The notes beneath the pieces are model-generated. The model saw only the letters and a program-made list of their open reading frames with translations, did no database searches and was not told the origin of the DNA. Both the position numbers and the translations under genes were made by a program. Of a stretch of 64,000 nt of DNA, positions 52,366-61,448 are shown piece by piece. Origin of the DNA: Oceanihabitans gracilariae (GTDB lineage Bacteria; Bacteroidota; Bacteroidia; Flavobacteriales; Flavobacteriaceae); NCBI RefSeq assembly GCF_042684485.1, contig NZ_JBHULM010000007.1, positions 248,001-312,000 of the forward strand. Direction: 5' to 3'. Positions within the stretch are counted from its first letter, which is position 1; each line of letters starts with the position of its first letter.

Positions 52366-53271
52366 CTAGTTATTAGAGAATTCTTCTTGAAACTTATCTG
52401 CATTTTCAACAGATAAATTGGAATCAAATTGAAGGGTTCTGATAGGGAATGGAATGTTAATTCCTTCTTTATCGTATGCTTTTTTAATTTCAATAATTGC
52501 TCTACTTTTTGATTTTAGTTTTTCTAATGCATTTTCAGCATCGATCCAGAATCTGCATAAATAGTTAATAGAGCTTCCGCCAAACTCGGTGTAATAAAAC
52601 TCGACGTTGTTTGGATCTTTTACTTGATCAAAATTATTTGCTATAGTTTGTTTGGTAAGTTGTTCTACTTTTTCAAGATCAGACTCATAACCAACACCAC
52701 ACTCTAGCATAACTCGCATTTTAGTAGTAAGCGAGTAGTTTTTTAATGGATTTTCTAATATGGTTCTGTTAGGAATTATAACCATATTATTATCTGCTTC
52801 TTTTAGTGTAAAATCTTTTAAATTAATATCTATAACTTCACCAGAAAACCCCATGGTTTCTACCCAATGACCAATTTCAATTTTCTTTTTAAAAGAGAGT
52901 ACTAAACCAGCAAAAGTATTAGATAATGTACCTTGTAATGCTAAACCTACGGCTAAACCTACAACACCAGCACCTGCCAATAAAGAGGTTAATGTTTTAC
53001 CAAGATCTAAAATTCCTAAGGCTAAAAATAGTCCTGCAGCTACTACAGCTATTGCAGCAACTTTACCAATAATAATACTAATGGAATCTTGTGAAATTTT
53101 TTTTGAAGCTATTTTAGTAACAAATTTTCTTACATATTTTGCAGTAAAATAGGCTACTATCATTACCAAAATTGCAAGTAATAAATTTGGTATCATTTCT
53201 ACTGTTGTAGTAAACCATCCTTCTAGTTTTTCAATAAGAGATTCTACAGCAGTTTGTAATTGCGCTTTCAT
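52366..53271 (-). CDS. Small-conductance mechanosensitive channel (MscS family)
   Basis: 301 residues with an N-terminal amphipathic helix, three membrane segments (about 28-45, 68-85, 92-125) and the beta/alpha cytoplasmic domain. TM3 has the Gly/Ala packing pattern GAGVVGLAVGLALQGTLSN. GHWVETMGFSGEVIDI and VIIPNRTI follow, as in MscS. Releases osmolytes on hypo-osmotic shock. 60 bases before it stands the DUF1328 gene. Confidence 0.95.
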   Translation of the reverse strand: MKAQLQTAVESLIEKLEGWFTTTVEMIPNLLLAILVMIVAYFTAKYVRKFVTKIASKKISQDSISIIIGKVAAIAVVAAGLFLALGILDLGKTLTSLLAGAGVVGLAVGLALQGTLSNTFAGLVLSFKKKIEIGHWVETMGFSGEVIDINLKDFTLKEADNNMVIIPNRTILENPLKNYSLTTKMRVMLECGVGYESDLEKVEQLTKQTIANNFDQVKDPNNVEFYYTEFGGSSINYLCRFWIDAENALEKLKSKSRAIIEIKKAYDKEGINIPFPIRTLQFDSNLSVENADKFQEEFSNN

Positions 53272-53332
53272 TTTTTTAATAAGTTTTTAGAGTTTATACA
53301 TTGATTTTTTGTTTTAGTAAAAAACTAAGAAC

Positions 53333-53833
53333 TTAATCAACCATAACACTCTGCAACTTATCGGAAGTTTTTTTAGTCCAAGCTTCTAACATCCAGCTTG
53401 CTTTTTCTAATTGACGAATATAGCTACCAATAAGATCAATGGTACCTTCATCTGAGGCTTCTTCTGCTTTTTCAATTATAGCAGACATTTGCCCTAGTAT
53501 AATTTTGTGGTCTTTTAAAATTTCTGAAACCATGTATTTATCAGATTTTAAAGACTTTGCTTCTTCTACCGAAGATATTTTTAAATAGTTACTGTATTTA
53601 CTCATAGGATGAAATCTTAGTGTAAGAATACGTTCTGCAATTTCATCGATTTTTAGTTGTGCATCTTTGTACAACTCTTCAAATTTATTGTGAAGGTCAA
53701 AGAAGTTTTCTCCTAGAATGTTCCAGTGAAAGTTTCTTAGTTTTTGATAATAAATATGGTAATCTGCAAGTAGTGTATTTAATTCTACAACTACAGGTAA
53801 TAATTTCTCATCTCTCATATTCAAATAACTCAT
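53333..53833 (-). CDS. Dps-family ferritin-like protein
   Basis: 166 residues. The ferroxidase ligands of Dps are in place: NFHWNILGENFFDLH (His 36, His 48) and IDEIAERI. It forms a dodecamer that stores iron and protects DNA from peroxide. The Dps N-terminal tail is short. Monocistronic between MscS and CorA. Confidence 0.94.
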   Translation of the reverse strand: MSYLNMRDEKLLPVVVELNTLLADYHIYYQKLRNFHWNILGENFFDLHNKFEELYKDAQLKIDEIAERILTLRFHPMSKYSNYLKISSVEEAKSLKSDKYMVSEILKDHKIILGQMSAIIEKAEEASDEGTIDLIGSYIRQLEKASWMLEAWTKKTSDKLQSVMVD

Positions 53834-53956
53834 AATTATATTTTTGTGTTAAACGGTTTGTTTGTTCGAACACTATATAAACTATGGGAAATCTCACTTT
53901 TGTCAAGCCCTTTAACAGGTTTTAACAGTTTTAGGTTTTTATTAACATAAATTATG

Positions 53957-55042
53957 TTAAAGCCATCTTTTCTTTCTAAAATAAATTAACATAATAATAA
54001 GTATCACAATCATTACTGCCCAAACAATATAGTAACCATAAGGGTTTGTAAGTTCTGGCATGTTAGAAAAGTTCATTCCATATATTCCTGCAATAAAGGT
54101 TAACGGAATAAAAATAGTAGCAATAATGGTTAGTACTTTCATGACTTCATTCATTTTATTGCTAATATTAGTCATGTACAAATCCATAAGTCCCCAAATC
54201 ATTTCACGATATAAGTCAATGCTCTCATTTACTTGAATCATATGGTCATATAGATTGCGTAGGTAGTTTTTTGTTTTATCCTCAATAAATTCAATTTCAG
54301 ATTTTTCAAGTTTGTTTACTACTTCTCGAAAAGGAAAAACGGTTCTACGAATTTTTAAAATTTCGCGTTTTTGGTTTTGAATACTTGTGGTAGTGGTATT
54401 TGAGTTAGACTCTTCAATAAAAAGCGTTTCTTCTAAATCTTCTATTTTATCACCTTCTGCTTCAATAACCGTAAAATAATTATCTACAACAGCATCTAAA
54501 ATAGTGTACATTAAGTAATCTGCTTTAGCATTTCTAATTCTTCCTTTGGCATTTCTAATTCTATCTCTTAAATCATCAAAAACATCACCATCTGCTTCTT
54601 GAAAAGTAAGTACATAGTTTTCGCCAACAACCATACTCATATGCTCGTAAACAATTTCATCTTCATTTTTAAAATGTAGCATTTTAAAAACAATAAAAAG
54701 ATACTCTTCATATTCTTCTAGTTTAGCACGTTGGTTAGTGGTAACAATATCTTCTAACACTAATGGATGCAAGTTATAATGCAATCCTAATTTTTCAATT
54801 TCTGTAGTGTTGTTTAAACCGTTAATATTAATCCAGGTAACATGCTCTTGGCCTTTAAAATTGAACGCATCTTCTACTTTATCCGATTTATTAAAATCGC
54901 AATTTTCTCTATTGTAATTAACAATATCTACTTTGGTTTCAAGAAATTGTTTTTCGCCAACATAAGCTACAGTTCCAGGAGCTGTATTTATTGTTTTGTA
55001 AGACTTTTTACGTTTAATTATTTTACGTTTTTTTTGAGCCAT
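53957..55042 (-). CDS. corA: Magnesium/cobalt transporter CorA
   Basis: 361 residues. A soluble N-terminal funnel domain is followed by two C-terminal helices. The pore motif YGMNF lies near residue 325, between FIPLTFIAGI and the loop MPELTNPYG, which holds the selectivity Glu. The C-terminus is basic (RKKRW). Forms a pentamer. Family and length are typical. Confidence 0.95.
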   Translation of the reverse strand: MAQKKRKIIKRKKSYKTINTAPGTVAYVGEKQFLETKVDIVNYNRENCDFNKSDKVEDAFNFKGQEHVTWININGLNNTTEIEKLGLHYNLHPLVLEDIVTTNQRAKLEEYEEYLFIVFKMLHFKNEDEIVYEHMSMVVGENYVLTFQEADGDVFDDLRDRIRNAKGRIRNAKADYLMYTILDAVVDNYFTVIEAEGDKIEDLEETLFIEESNSNTTTTSIQNQKREILKIRRTVFPFREVVNKLEKSEIEFIEDKTKNYLRNLYDHMIQVNESIDLYREMIWGLMDLYMTNISNKMNEVMKVLTIIATIFIPLTFIAGIYGMNFSNMPELTNPYGYYIVWAVMIVILIIMLIYFRKKRWL

Positions 55043-55075
55043 GTAGTTTGTATATATCTATAAAAATACTAAAGT

Positions 55076-55858
55076 TTATTCAAATTCAATACTATTCAAT
55101 ATTAAACCAGAAGCTGGAGCAATATAATCCATAACCTCCTTACTTTCTGGCTGTAAAGTAGCTTTAATATAATCTAAAGTAATTTCTGCTCTACCTAATT
55201 TTATAAGTGCTCCCATCATTAACCGAATTTGATTTCTACCAAATCCTTTTCCTTTTACGCGAAGCATATATGTTTTTTCTGGGAAGAAATTGGCACTAAA
55301 AACCGTATTTTCTACTAGTTCACAAGTAGAAATTTCTCTGGTATACAAACCTTCATTAGAAGCTTTGTAGCAATAGGTTTTAAAATTATGCGTGCCTTGA
55401 AAAAGCGCTGCTCCTTTTTGCATGGCTTCTATATCTAACCTATCTAGAATTGTTGTTAAAATTGGAGCGCAAAACGGATGGCATTTTTCGCCATGCGTAA
55501 AAAGATATAAATACTCTTTTGTTTTAGAATGCTGTATTACATTAAATGTAGCGTCTACTTCTTCTATTGCTAAAGCACGAATATCTTGAGGTAAATTGTG
55601 ATTAAACAGTGCAAGAAAAGCATCTTTGTCTTCAATAGGTTCATATAAAAACAATTCAAAAGCAGAGGCATTGGCAGAAACCATAGCATCTGTTCTACCA
55701 GAAGCCAAGGTTTTAAAACGCTTTCCTTCTAAAATAAATTTAAAAGTTCTATCAATCATCAAGTGTACTGTTTTTACGTTTGGTTGTTTTTGCCAACCAT
55801 GAAAACGATAGCCTAAATATTGAATAGTAATTAAATAATAATAACGTTTATTAAACAT
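55076..55858 (-). CDS. truA: tRNA pseudouridine synthase A (TruA)
   Basis: Converts uridines 38-40 of the tRNA anticodon arm. 260 residues. The catalytic Asp 57 is in ASGRTDAMV. GFGRNQIRLMMGAL near residue 205 is the C-terminal signature. The start MFNKRYYYLITIQYLGYRFHGWQ is normal. Minor change: GWQKQPNVKTV is a little shorter than in E. coli. Confidence 0.94.
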   Translation of the reverse strand: MFNKRYYYLITIQYLGYRFHGWQKQPNVKTVHLMIDRTFKFILEGKRFKTLASGRTDAMVSANASAFELFLYEPIEDKDAFLALFNHNLPQDIRALAIEEVDATFNVIQHSKTKEYLYLFTHGEKCHPFCAPILTTILDRLDIEAMQKGAALFQGTHNFKTYCYKASNEGLYTREISTCELVENTVFSANFFPEKTYMLRVKGKGFGRNQIRLMMGALIKLGRAEITLDYIKATLQPESKEVMDYIAPASGLILNSIEFE

Positions 55859-55881
55859 ATTTTACAAAAGTGTTAGAGCTA

Positions 55882-55909
55882 GCAAGTAACCTATTTTAAT
55901 GCATCTAAC
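55882..55909 (+). promoter_or_regulatory. Weak, fifth candidate of the shared ECF-type promoter
   Basis: GCAAGT (55882-55887), 13 bases, GCATCTAAC (55901-55909). Spacing is one base short and the last base differs, so this may be chance. It faces the membrane protein gene at 55959. Confidence 0.3.
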
Positions 55910-55958
55910 AAAATTTTTATAAATTGTATTATAATTAACTAACAAAAAACTCTTAAAC

Positions 55959-56375
55959 ATGACTACTACTACAACTAATAAACCTCCTATTTGGTTTTGG
56001 ATTATCACTGTTACTGCACTAATATGGAATCTTTTAGGTGTTTCAGCATATCTAATGCAAGTTTATATGGATGAAGAAACGCATGCTTCTTTAACAGAAG
56101 CCGAACTTGCCATGTATGAAAACTTACCTATGTGGTATACTGCAGTTTTTGGTATTGCTGTATTTGCTGGTACTTTAGGTTGTATTGCTTTATTATTACG
56201 AAAAAAATGGGCTTATCCTATATTTTTAGTTGGAGCCATTGCTGTTTGTATACAAATGGCTTACGTAGTTTTGTCTTTAAAAATGGCTAATGTGATGACA
56301 ATACTAATTATTATTGTGGCTATTGCTTTAATTTGGTATACAAAACATGCCAATAAAAAAGGTTGGTTACAGTAA
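55959..56375 (+). CDS. Hypothetical four-helix membrane protein
   Basis: 138 residues with four hydrophobic segments (about 11-32, 58-80, 84-102, 108-128). WFWIITVTALIWNLLGVSAYLMQVYM is split by position 12-37; the phrase WNLLGVSAYLMQ and the loop ENLPMWYTAVFGIAVF are seen in unnamed flavobacterial proteins annotated as sugar transporters without support. Function unknown. It may be under the fifth candidate ECF promoter. Confidence 0.75.
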   Translation: MTTTTTNKPPIWFWIITVTALIWNLLGVSAYLMQVYMDEETHASLTEAELAMYENLPMWYTAVFGIAVFAGTLGCIALLLRKKWAYPIFLVGAIAVCIQMAYVVLSLKMANVMTILIIIVAIALIWYTKHANKKGWLQ

Positions 56376-56395
56376 TTTGAAACCTATAATAAAAC

Positions 56396-56428
56396 AAAAA
56401 AGGCATCTAAAATTTAGATGCCTTTTTT
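56396..56428. terminator. Bidirectional terminator between converging genes
   Basis: About sixteen-base arms with a very short loop (GGCATCTAAA with TTTAGATGCC), A- and T-runs outside. The GCATCTAAA inside it is part of the hairpin, not a promoter. Confidence 0.92.
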
Positions 56429-56447
56429 AATAATGTATTTTAAAGTT

Positions 56448-57260
56448 TTATTGATTTCCTAAAATAATAGGCATTCCAGAGTCTCCAGAACCAATAACAA
56501 TTACTTTACTATTTGAAGATTCAGATAATTTAATGGTAGCTTCAATACCTTTATCTTGTAAAATCTTATCTGTAAGAGATGCACTTAAAATTTTATTTGC
56601 ATCTGCTTTACCTTGTGCTTCAATACGTTGTTTTTGCGCTTCTTTATCTGCTGTTACTAAACGAAACTCATACTCTAATGATTCTTGTTCTTGTTTTAGT
56701 TTACGCTCAATAGCATCTTTAATTGTTGGTGGTAATTTTACATCTTCTACCAACACTTTTTTAACCGTTAAATATTGACCATCTAATAAGTTAGTTACTT
56801 CTTCTAAAATTTCTTGTTCTATAACATCTCTTTTACTAGAGTATAGTTGTTCTGGTGTGTAACGACCAACTACACTTCTTGCTGCAGCGTTAACTGCAGG
56901 ATCTAGAAGTTCTCTTTCATAATCTGCTCCTTTGGTTTTAATAAGTTTACCAAGGTTAGAAAACTCTGGCTCGTACCAAATGGTTCCGTTTACTTTTACT
57001 TCTAATCCATTTACTGAAAGCACATTCATTTCATCAGAAACCGATTGCTGACGCACTCTATGTACCAACATATCATTCCAAGGTGCTACTATATGAAAAC
57101 CTTCGCCATAAGTGTGTTCTGTATTAATACCATCGCCAAAGCGCTCAAATAATACACCTCCTTCACCAGGACCAATAGTCACTGCTGATTTAGAAATTAA
57201 AATAATTAAGAATACTAGTGTAATAATAAAAGGCACTGCTATTTTAGGTAATTTATCCAT
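56448..57260 (-). CDS. SPFH/prohibitin-family membrane protein
   Basis: 270 residues: one N-terminal membrane helix (10-28), then the SPFH/band-7 domain (GPGEGGVLFERFGDG near 32, VNAAARSVVGRYTPEQLYSSKRD near 122), a coiled coil (about 185-225) and an ordered C-terminus. Relatives (HflC, prohibitin) regulate membrane proteases or domains. It lies nine bases after the VWA membrane protein gene. Confidence 0.92.
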   Translation of the reverse strand: MDKLPKIAVPFIITLVFLIILISKSAVTIGPGEGGVLFERFGDGINTEHTYGEGFHIVAPWNDMLVHRVRQQSVSDEMNVLSVNGLEVKVNGTIWYEPEFSNLGKLIKTKGADYERELLDPAVNAAARSVVGRYTPEQLYSSKRDVIEQEILEEVTNLLDGQYLTVKKVLVEDVKLPPTIKDAIERKLKQEQESLEYEFRLVTADKEAQKQRIEAQGKADANKILSASLTDKILQDKGIEATIKLSESSNSKVIVIGSGDSGMPIILGNQ

Positions 57261-57269
57261 ATTTGTTTT

Positions 57270-59303
57270 TTATATTAATCCGTTATATTTTCTTATAAAC
57301 CATTCTAATGCTAAGCTTAAAATAAGTAAAGCTAGCAAGTAATTAAAATCAATTAAAGGTACAACATTTTTACTGCTTTTTTGTATACTAACAAAGCGAT
57401 CATCATCTAACAATTTGCTTAATAATCCATCTGTATTTGCAATAAAATAACTATCTGCATTTGTATTAGTAGCCACTCGCTGTAGTTTTGTTACATTGGC
57501 GTTTAAAAATTGTTGCTCCATATTATATTCTAAAATCTGAAAAGCACCAGATTTAGATATGTTTTCATTGCTAGATTTAACCGTAAAACTATAGTTTCCA
57601 GCTGCTAGACTACTTAAATCTACTTGATAATTATTTCCTTTTAAAATAAATGGAAACGTACTAGAAATTTTAGTTTCTTTATTTTGTACTATAATATTTA
57701 GAGACTCTTTTGCATCAAACTCATAGTTTTTATTAAAAACTTGCGCCTTAACAACTACATTAGCGTTGCCAGGATAAAAAGATTCATAATCTACATTTAA
57801 CCTGTCTTTTCTTTTGGTAGAAGCTAAATACTGCACCAATTTGCCTAAAAAGTTATCAAAACTATTAAAGGACTTTGTGTTTAAAAAACTCTGTGCTCTC
57901 CATTTCCAGATATTTTCACCAAAAAGAACAGCCTCTCTCCTGCTATTGGTTTCAAAAGTGGCAAGCAAAGGTTGTTGTGTATCTATGCTTCGTATATTTT
58001 TGTTTAAAATAGTTTCTACAGGAATAGAAAAAGTAACAGAACCAAAAGAAGATTGCAAAGGCGGAAACGATTCAAAATCTAAATCGTCTATAATAAAAGT
58101 GTTATAATTTGTGTTTAGACTTGCTTGATAATCTTCGGTTTGATTGGTGATGTCTTGTTTAAAATCTAAAGTGTTTGCATTTACAAAAGCATAGTCTGTT
58201 TTACCTCCTAAAACTAAAAATTTATTCGCATTATCTTGCTTTAAACTTTTAAAAACAGAGTTAAAGTTATTGTTTGGCTGATACAATATAACTAATTGAA
58301 AATCATTTTTTTGCAATAAATATTCATTAGGAGTAACAATAGAAACTTCGCGTTGTTCATTGCTTTCAATACTCTTTTTAAAAGCACCTAAATCTGGATG
58401 CATAAAATCACTAACTATAGCAACATTTGTTTTTTGATCTATAACTTCAACAGCAAAATTAGTGTAATTATTAATCGTATTTTTTTCACTTTCAATAGGA
58501 ATAATTTGTGCTTTATACGATTGCACTCCTACTCGATTTGCAGGTAAAGTAAAGTTTAAAATTTTTGAATTTACCGTTTTACTGAAGCTTAGATTTTGAG
58601 AATATACTGTAGCTTTTCCAGAAGTAACTACAAACTTAGAATTCACAGCATGGTTTCCGTTATAGGTAACAATAGCCTCTACAGGAAACTTATTTTTTAA
58701 GAAAGCATACTTATTTACATTAAGTTGTTGCAATTTTAAATCGGTATAACTAATGGTATCTCCTAAAATTACGGTAAATATTGGTTGCTTTACTTTTTCT
58801 GCAGAAAACACATAATCATTACCAAAGGTTTGGTTACCATCGGTTACTAAAAGTATTGGTGAAGTTGTGTTTTTATAAATTTGAGAAAAATCACTAAAAG
58901 CCCTATCAATATTGGTTTGTTTCTCTGAAAAACTTAAAGAATCTGTTGTTTTTAACGTGTTTGCAAAGGAGAAAAAATCTAGATTAAATCTTTCTGAAAG
59001 CGCTGCATTATTTTTAATTGCTGCTACTAATTGCTGTACATTTTCTTTCTGATTTAAATGCGTAATCGAGCTAGAGTTATCTACAGCAACTACTAAGTTT
59101 GGTTTTTCTGTATAGTAGCTTACTTTTTCGAATTTAGGATTTATTAAAAGCAGTAACAATGAAAAGATACTTATAAACCTTAAAAAAGAAAAAAGCATGT
59201 TGTTTTTAGACATGCTTTTCTTTTTAGATTTATACTGAAAAAGCGCTAATAATAGCGCTATAATTCCAGATAGTATTATGTATAAAATTGTTTCTGTTTG
59301 CAT
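57270..59303 (-). CDS. Membrane-anchored VWA-like protein
   Basis: 677 residues. Two N-terminal helices (6-24, 38-58), then a von Willebrand A-like domain (about 68-190): LVVAVDNSSSI is the MIDAS DxSxS motif and ILLVTDGNQTFGND the later Asp. A long beta-rich periplasmic region and a last helix near 653-670 follow. Similar membrane proteins occur in flavobacteria with BatA-like or glutamine-amidotransferase-like folds; the exact role is not known. First gene of a pair with the SPFH protein. Confidence 0.82.
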   Translation of the reverse strand: MQTETILYIILSGIIALLLALFQYKSKKKSMSKNNMLFSFLRFISIFSLLLLLINPKFEKVSYYTEKPNLVVAVDNSSSITHLNQKENVQQLVAAIKNNAALSERFNLDFFSFANTLKTTDSLSFSEKQTNIDRAFSDFSQIYKNTTSPILLVTDGNQTFGNDYVFSAEKVKQPIFTVILGDTISYTDLKLQQLNVNKYAFLKNKFPVEAIVTYNGNHAVNSKFVVTSGKATVYSQNLSFSKTVNSKILNFTLPANRVGVQSYKAQIIPIESEKNTINNYTNFAVEVIDQKTNVAIVSDFMHPDLGAFKKSIESNEQREVSIVTPNEYLLQKNDFQLVILYQPNNNFNSVFKSLKQDNANKFLVLGGKTDYAFVNANTLDFKQDITNQTEDYQASLNTNYNTFIIDDLDFESFPPLQSSFGSVTFSIPVETILNKNIRSIDTQQPLLATFETNSRREAVLFGENIWKWRAQSFLNTKSFNSFDNFLGKLVQYLASTKRKDRLNVDYESFYPGNANVVVKAQVFNKNYEFDAKESLNIIVQNKETKISSTFPFILKGNNYQVDLSSLAAGNYSFTVKSSNENISKSGAFQILEYNMEQQFLNANVTKLQRVATNTNADSYFIANTDGLLSKLLDDDRFVSIQKSSKNVVPLIDFNYLLALLILSLALEWFIRKYNGLI

Positions 59304-59306
59304 AAA

Positions 59307-59333
59307 TGATTCTTCGACAAGCTCAGAATGATA
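59307..59333. repeat. Short imperfect inverted repeat of the dispersed flavobacterial type
   Basis: TGATTCTTCGACAAGCTCA, then GAATGAT, has near-complementary ends (ATGATTCT with AGAATGAT, one mismatch) and the core TTCGACAAGCTCAGAATGA that I know as a common dispersed intergenic repeat in Bacteroidota genomes. It lies just upstream of the VWA gene. Copy number cannot be judged from one window. Confidence 0.5.
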
Positions 59334-59373
59334 CTATTTAAATGAGTTAAACTTCCACCTAAGTAGAAATGAA

Positions 59374-60120
59374 TTAGGTTAACATTCCTCCATCAACGTT
59401 TAAGGTTTGCCCTGTAACGTAAGCAGACATATCACTTGCTAGAAAAACACAAACGTTTGCAATATCTTCAGGAGTACCACCACGTTTTAAAGGAATAGCA
59501 TTTCTCCATCCTTTAACGGTTTCTTCGTCTAGTTTTGCTGTCATTTCGGTTTCAATAAAACCAGGAGCAATCACGTTGCTTCTAATGTTTCTAGAACCAA
59601 GCTCTAAGGCTACCGATTTAGAAAACCCTATAATTCCTGCTTTTGAAGCAGCATAGTTAGTTTGTCCTGCGTTTCCTTTTACACCAACAACAGAACTCAT
59701 ATTAATAATAGAACCTTTACGTTGCTTCAACATAGTACGTTGTACCGCTTTGGTCATATTAAAAACAGACTTTAAGTTTACTTCAATCACCTTATCAAAA
59801 TCTTCTTCGCTAATACGCATTAATAGATTGTCTTTAGTGATTCCTGCATTATTGATAAGTATATCTATACTACCAAATTCTGCAACTACATCACTTGCAA
59901 GTTTTTGCGCTTCTTCAAAATTTGCTGCATTACTTTTGTATCCTTTTGCTTTAATACCTAAAGCATTTAATTCTTTTTCAAGTGCATTAGCAGCTTCAAC
60001 AGATGAACTATATGTAAAAGCCACATTTGCACCTTGTTGTGCAAAAACTTGAGCTATACCTTTACCAATACCTCTACTTGCACCAGTAATAATGGCTGTT
60101 TTTCCTTCTAATAATTTCAT
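59374..60120 (-). CDS. fabG: 3-oxoacyl-[acyl-carrier-protein] reductase FabG
   Basis: NADPH-dependent ketoreductase of fatty acid synthesis, 248 residues. TGASRGIGKGIA (residues 12-23) binds the cofactor; NNAGIT, the Ser in INMSSVVGVKGN and YAASK form the active site; APGFIETEMT and GQTLNVDGGM are FabG-specific. Cytoplasmic. Own promoter (60195-60202) and no partner fab genes next to it. Confidence 0.94.
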   Translation of the reverse strand: MKLLEGKTAIITGASRGIGKGIAQVFAQQGANVAFTYSSSVEAANALEKELNALGIKAKGYKSNAANFEEAQKLASDVVAEFGSIDILINNAGITKDNLLMRISEEDFDKVIEVNLKSVFNMTKAVQRTMLKQRKGSIINMSSVVGVKGNAGQTNYAASKAGIIGFSKSVALELGSRNIRSNVIAPGFIETEMTAKLDEETVKGWRNAIPLKRGGTPEDIANVCVFLASDMSAYVTGQTLNVDGGMLT

Positions 60121-60194
60121 TTACTTACTTTTTTGCCTCTATTTCACGAATATCTTAATATTCTAATAAAATAGGTATGGCTATTTATTAAATT

Positions 60195-60202
60195 CAAATA
60201 TA
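60195..60202 (-). promoter_or_regulatory. Candidate -7 box of fabG
   Basis: Minus-strand TATATTTG, exact TAnnTTTG, about 75 bases before the ATG at 60120. Confidence 0.55.
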
Positions 60203-60225
60203 ACAAATACAATTTGCTTCAAATA

Positions 60226-60256
60226 AAAAAACCTCACAAAAAAATGTGAGGTTTTT
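60226..60256 (-). terminator. Terminator of sucD
   Basis: AAAAACCTCACA and TGTGAGGTTTTT arms with a loop of about seven A residues, 20 bases past the stop. Confidence 0.9.
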
Positions 60257-60275
60257 AACATATTTATGTGATTGC

Positions 60276-61148
60276 TTATCCTAAAACTTCAGCAACTTTT
60301 TTACCAATTTCAGCAGGAGAATCTACTACGTGAATACCACATTCTCTCATAATAGCTTTTTTAGCTTGAGCAGTATCATCACTACCACCAACAATAGCAC
60401 CAGCGTGACCCATTGTACGTCCTGCAGGAGCAGTTTCACCAGCAATAAAACCTACAACTGGTTTTTTACTTCCACTAGCTTTATACCAGTTAGCAGCATC
60501 TGCTTCTAATTGACCTCCAATTTCACCAATCATAACTACAGCTTCTGTTTCTGGATCGTTAATTAATAACTCCACAGCTTCTTTAGTTGTAGTACCAATG
60601 ATAGGATCTCCTCCAATACCAATAGCAGTAGTAATACCTAAACCTTGTTTTACCACTTGGTCTGCAGCTTCATACGTTAATGTACCTGATTTAGATACAA
60701 TACCAACTTTTCCTTGTTTGAATACAAATCCTGGCATAATACCAACTTTTGCTTCACCTGGAGTAATAACTCCTGGACAGTTAGGCCCTATTAATCTACA
60801 ATCTTTATCTTGAATATATGCAGCAGCTTTAATCATATCTGCAACTGGAATACCTTCAGTAATAGTAATAATTACTTTAATTCCTGCATCAGCAGCTTCC
60901 ATAATAGCATCAGCAGCAAAAGCTGGTGGTACAAAAATAATGGTTGTATCTGCTCCTACTTTTTCTACTGCTTCAGAAACAGTATTAAAAACAGGTTTAT
61001 CTAAATGTGTTTGACCACCTTTTCCTGGAGTAACTCCACCAACAACATTTGTTCCGTATTCAATCATTTGACCAGCGTGAAAAGTACCTTCACTACCAGT
61101 AAATCCTTGAACTATTATTTTTGAATTTTTATTTACTAAAACGCTCAT
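60276..61148 (-). CDS. sucD: Succinyl-CoA synthetase alpha subunit
   Basis: TCA-cycle enzyme subunit, 290 residues, that carries the phosphohistidine. GFTGSEGTFHAGQMIEYG near residue 15 binds CoA; IGPNCPGVI and SKSGTLTYEA are conserved; GRTMGHAGAIVGG near residue 245 has the phosphorylated His. Works with SucC, which is not in the window. Monocistronic with its own promoter and terminator. Confidence 0.96.
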   Translation of the reverse strand: MSVLVNKNSKIIVQGFTGSEGTFHAGQMIEYGTNVVGGVTPGKGGQTHLDKPVFNTVSEAVEKVGADTTIIFVPPAFAADAIMEAADAGIKVIITITEGIPVADMIKAAAYIQDKDCRLIGPNCPGVITPGEAKVGIMPGFVFKQGKVGIVSKSGTLTYEAADQVVKQGLGITTAIGIGGDPIIGTTTKEAVELLINDPETEAVVMIGEIGGQLEADAANWYKASGSKKPVVGFIAGETAPAGRTMGHAGAIVGGSDDTAQAKKAIMRECGIHVVDSPAEIGKKVAEVLG

Positions 61149-61448
61149 TTATATTTAGATTAAAATTGTTTAATGTTTAATTAAGATATTCTTTAGAATT
61201 CTTATTGCAAAAGTAAGTTTTTGAAAAGAAATTATAAAGTGATTTGTCTATTTATTTACTAAAAAGAATTTTATTTTTATACCTACTACCTGCTAGTCCA
61301 ATGCTTTAAAATAGTTTATCTAATTTTAAGTATTTTGTCTTTTAAGTAAGTATTAAAAAACTATAGTTTTTCTATAATTTATTTTTAATGCAATACCATT
61401 TAATTTCCGGATGTAATTCTTATAACAAAACTCCTTTAAAGCGACTAA
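61149..61448. other. 300-base gap between sucD and lpxD
   Basis: AT-rich. A -7 box for sucD lies at 61208-61215. At 61356-61371 is a perfect 16-base palindrome (AAAAACTATAGTTTTT) that could be a weak terminator for the lpxD operon. I see no coding frame or RNA gene. Confidence 0.5.
61208..61215 (-). promoter_or_regulatory. Candidate -7 box of sucD
   Basis: Minus-strand TACTTTTG, exact TAnnTTTG, about 60 bases before the ATG at 61148. Confidence 0.6.

Noticed and set aside
56401..56425. GCATCTAAA at 56403 as a further sigma promoter box
   Set aside because: It is one arm of a perfect terminator hairpin between converging genes, and no CAAGT box lies 14 bases before it.
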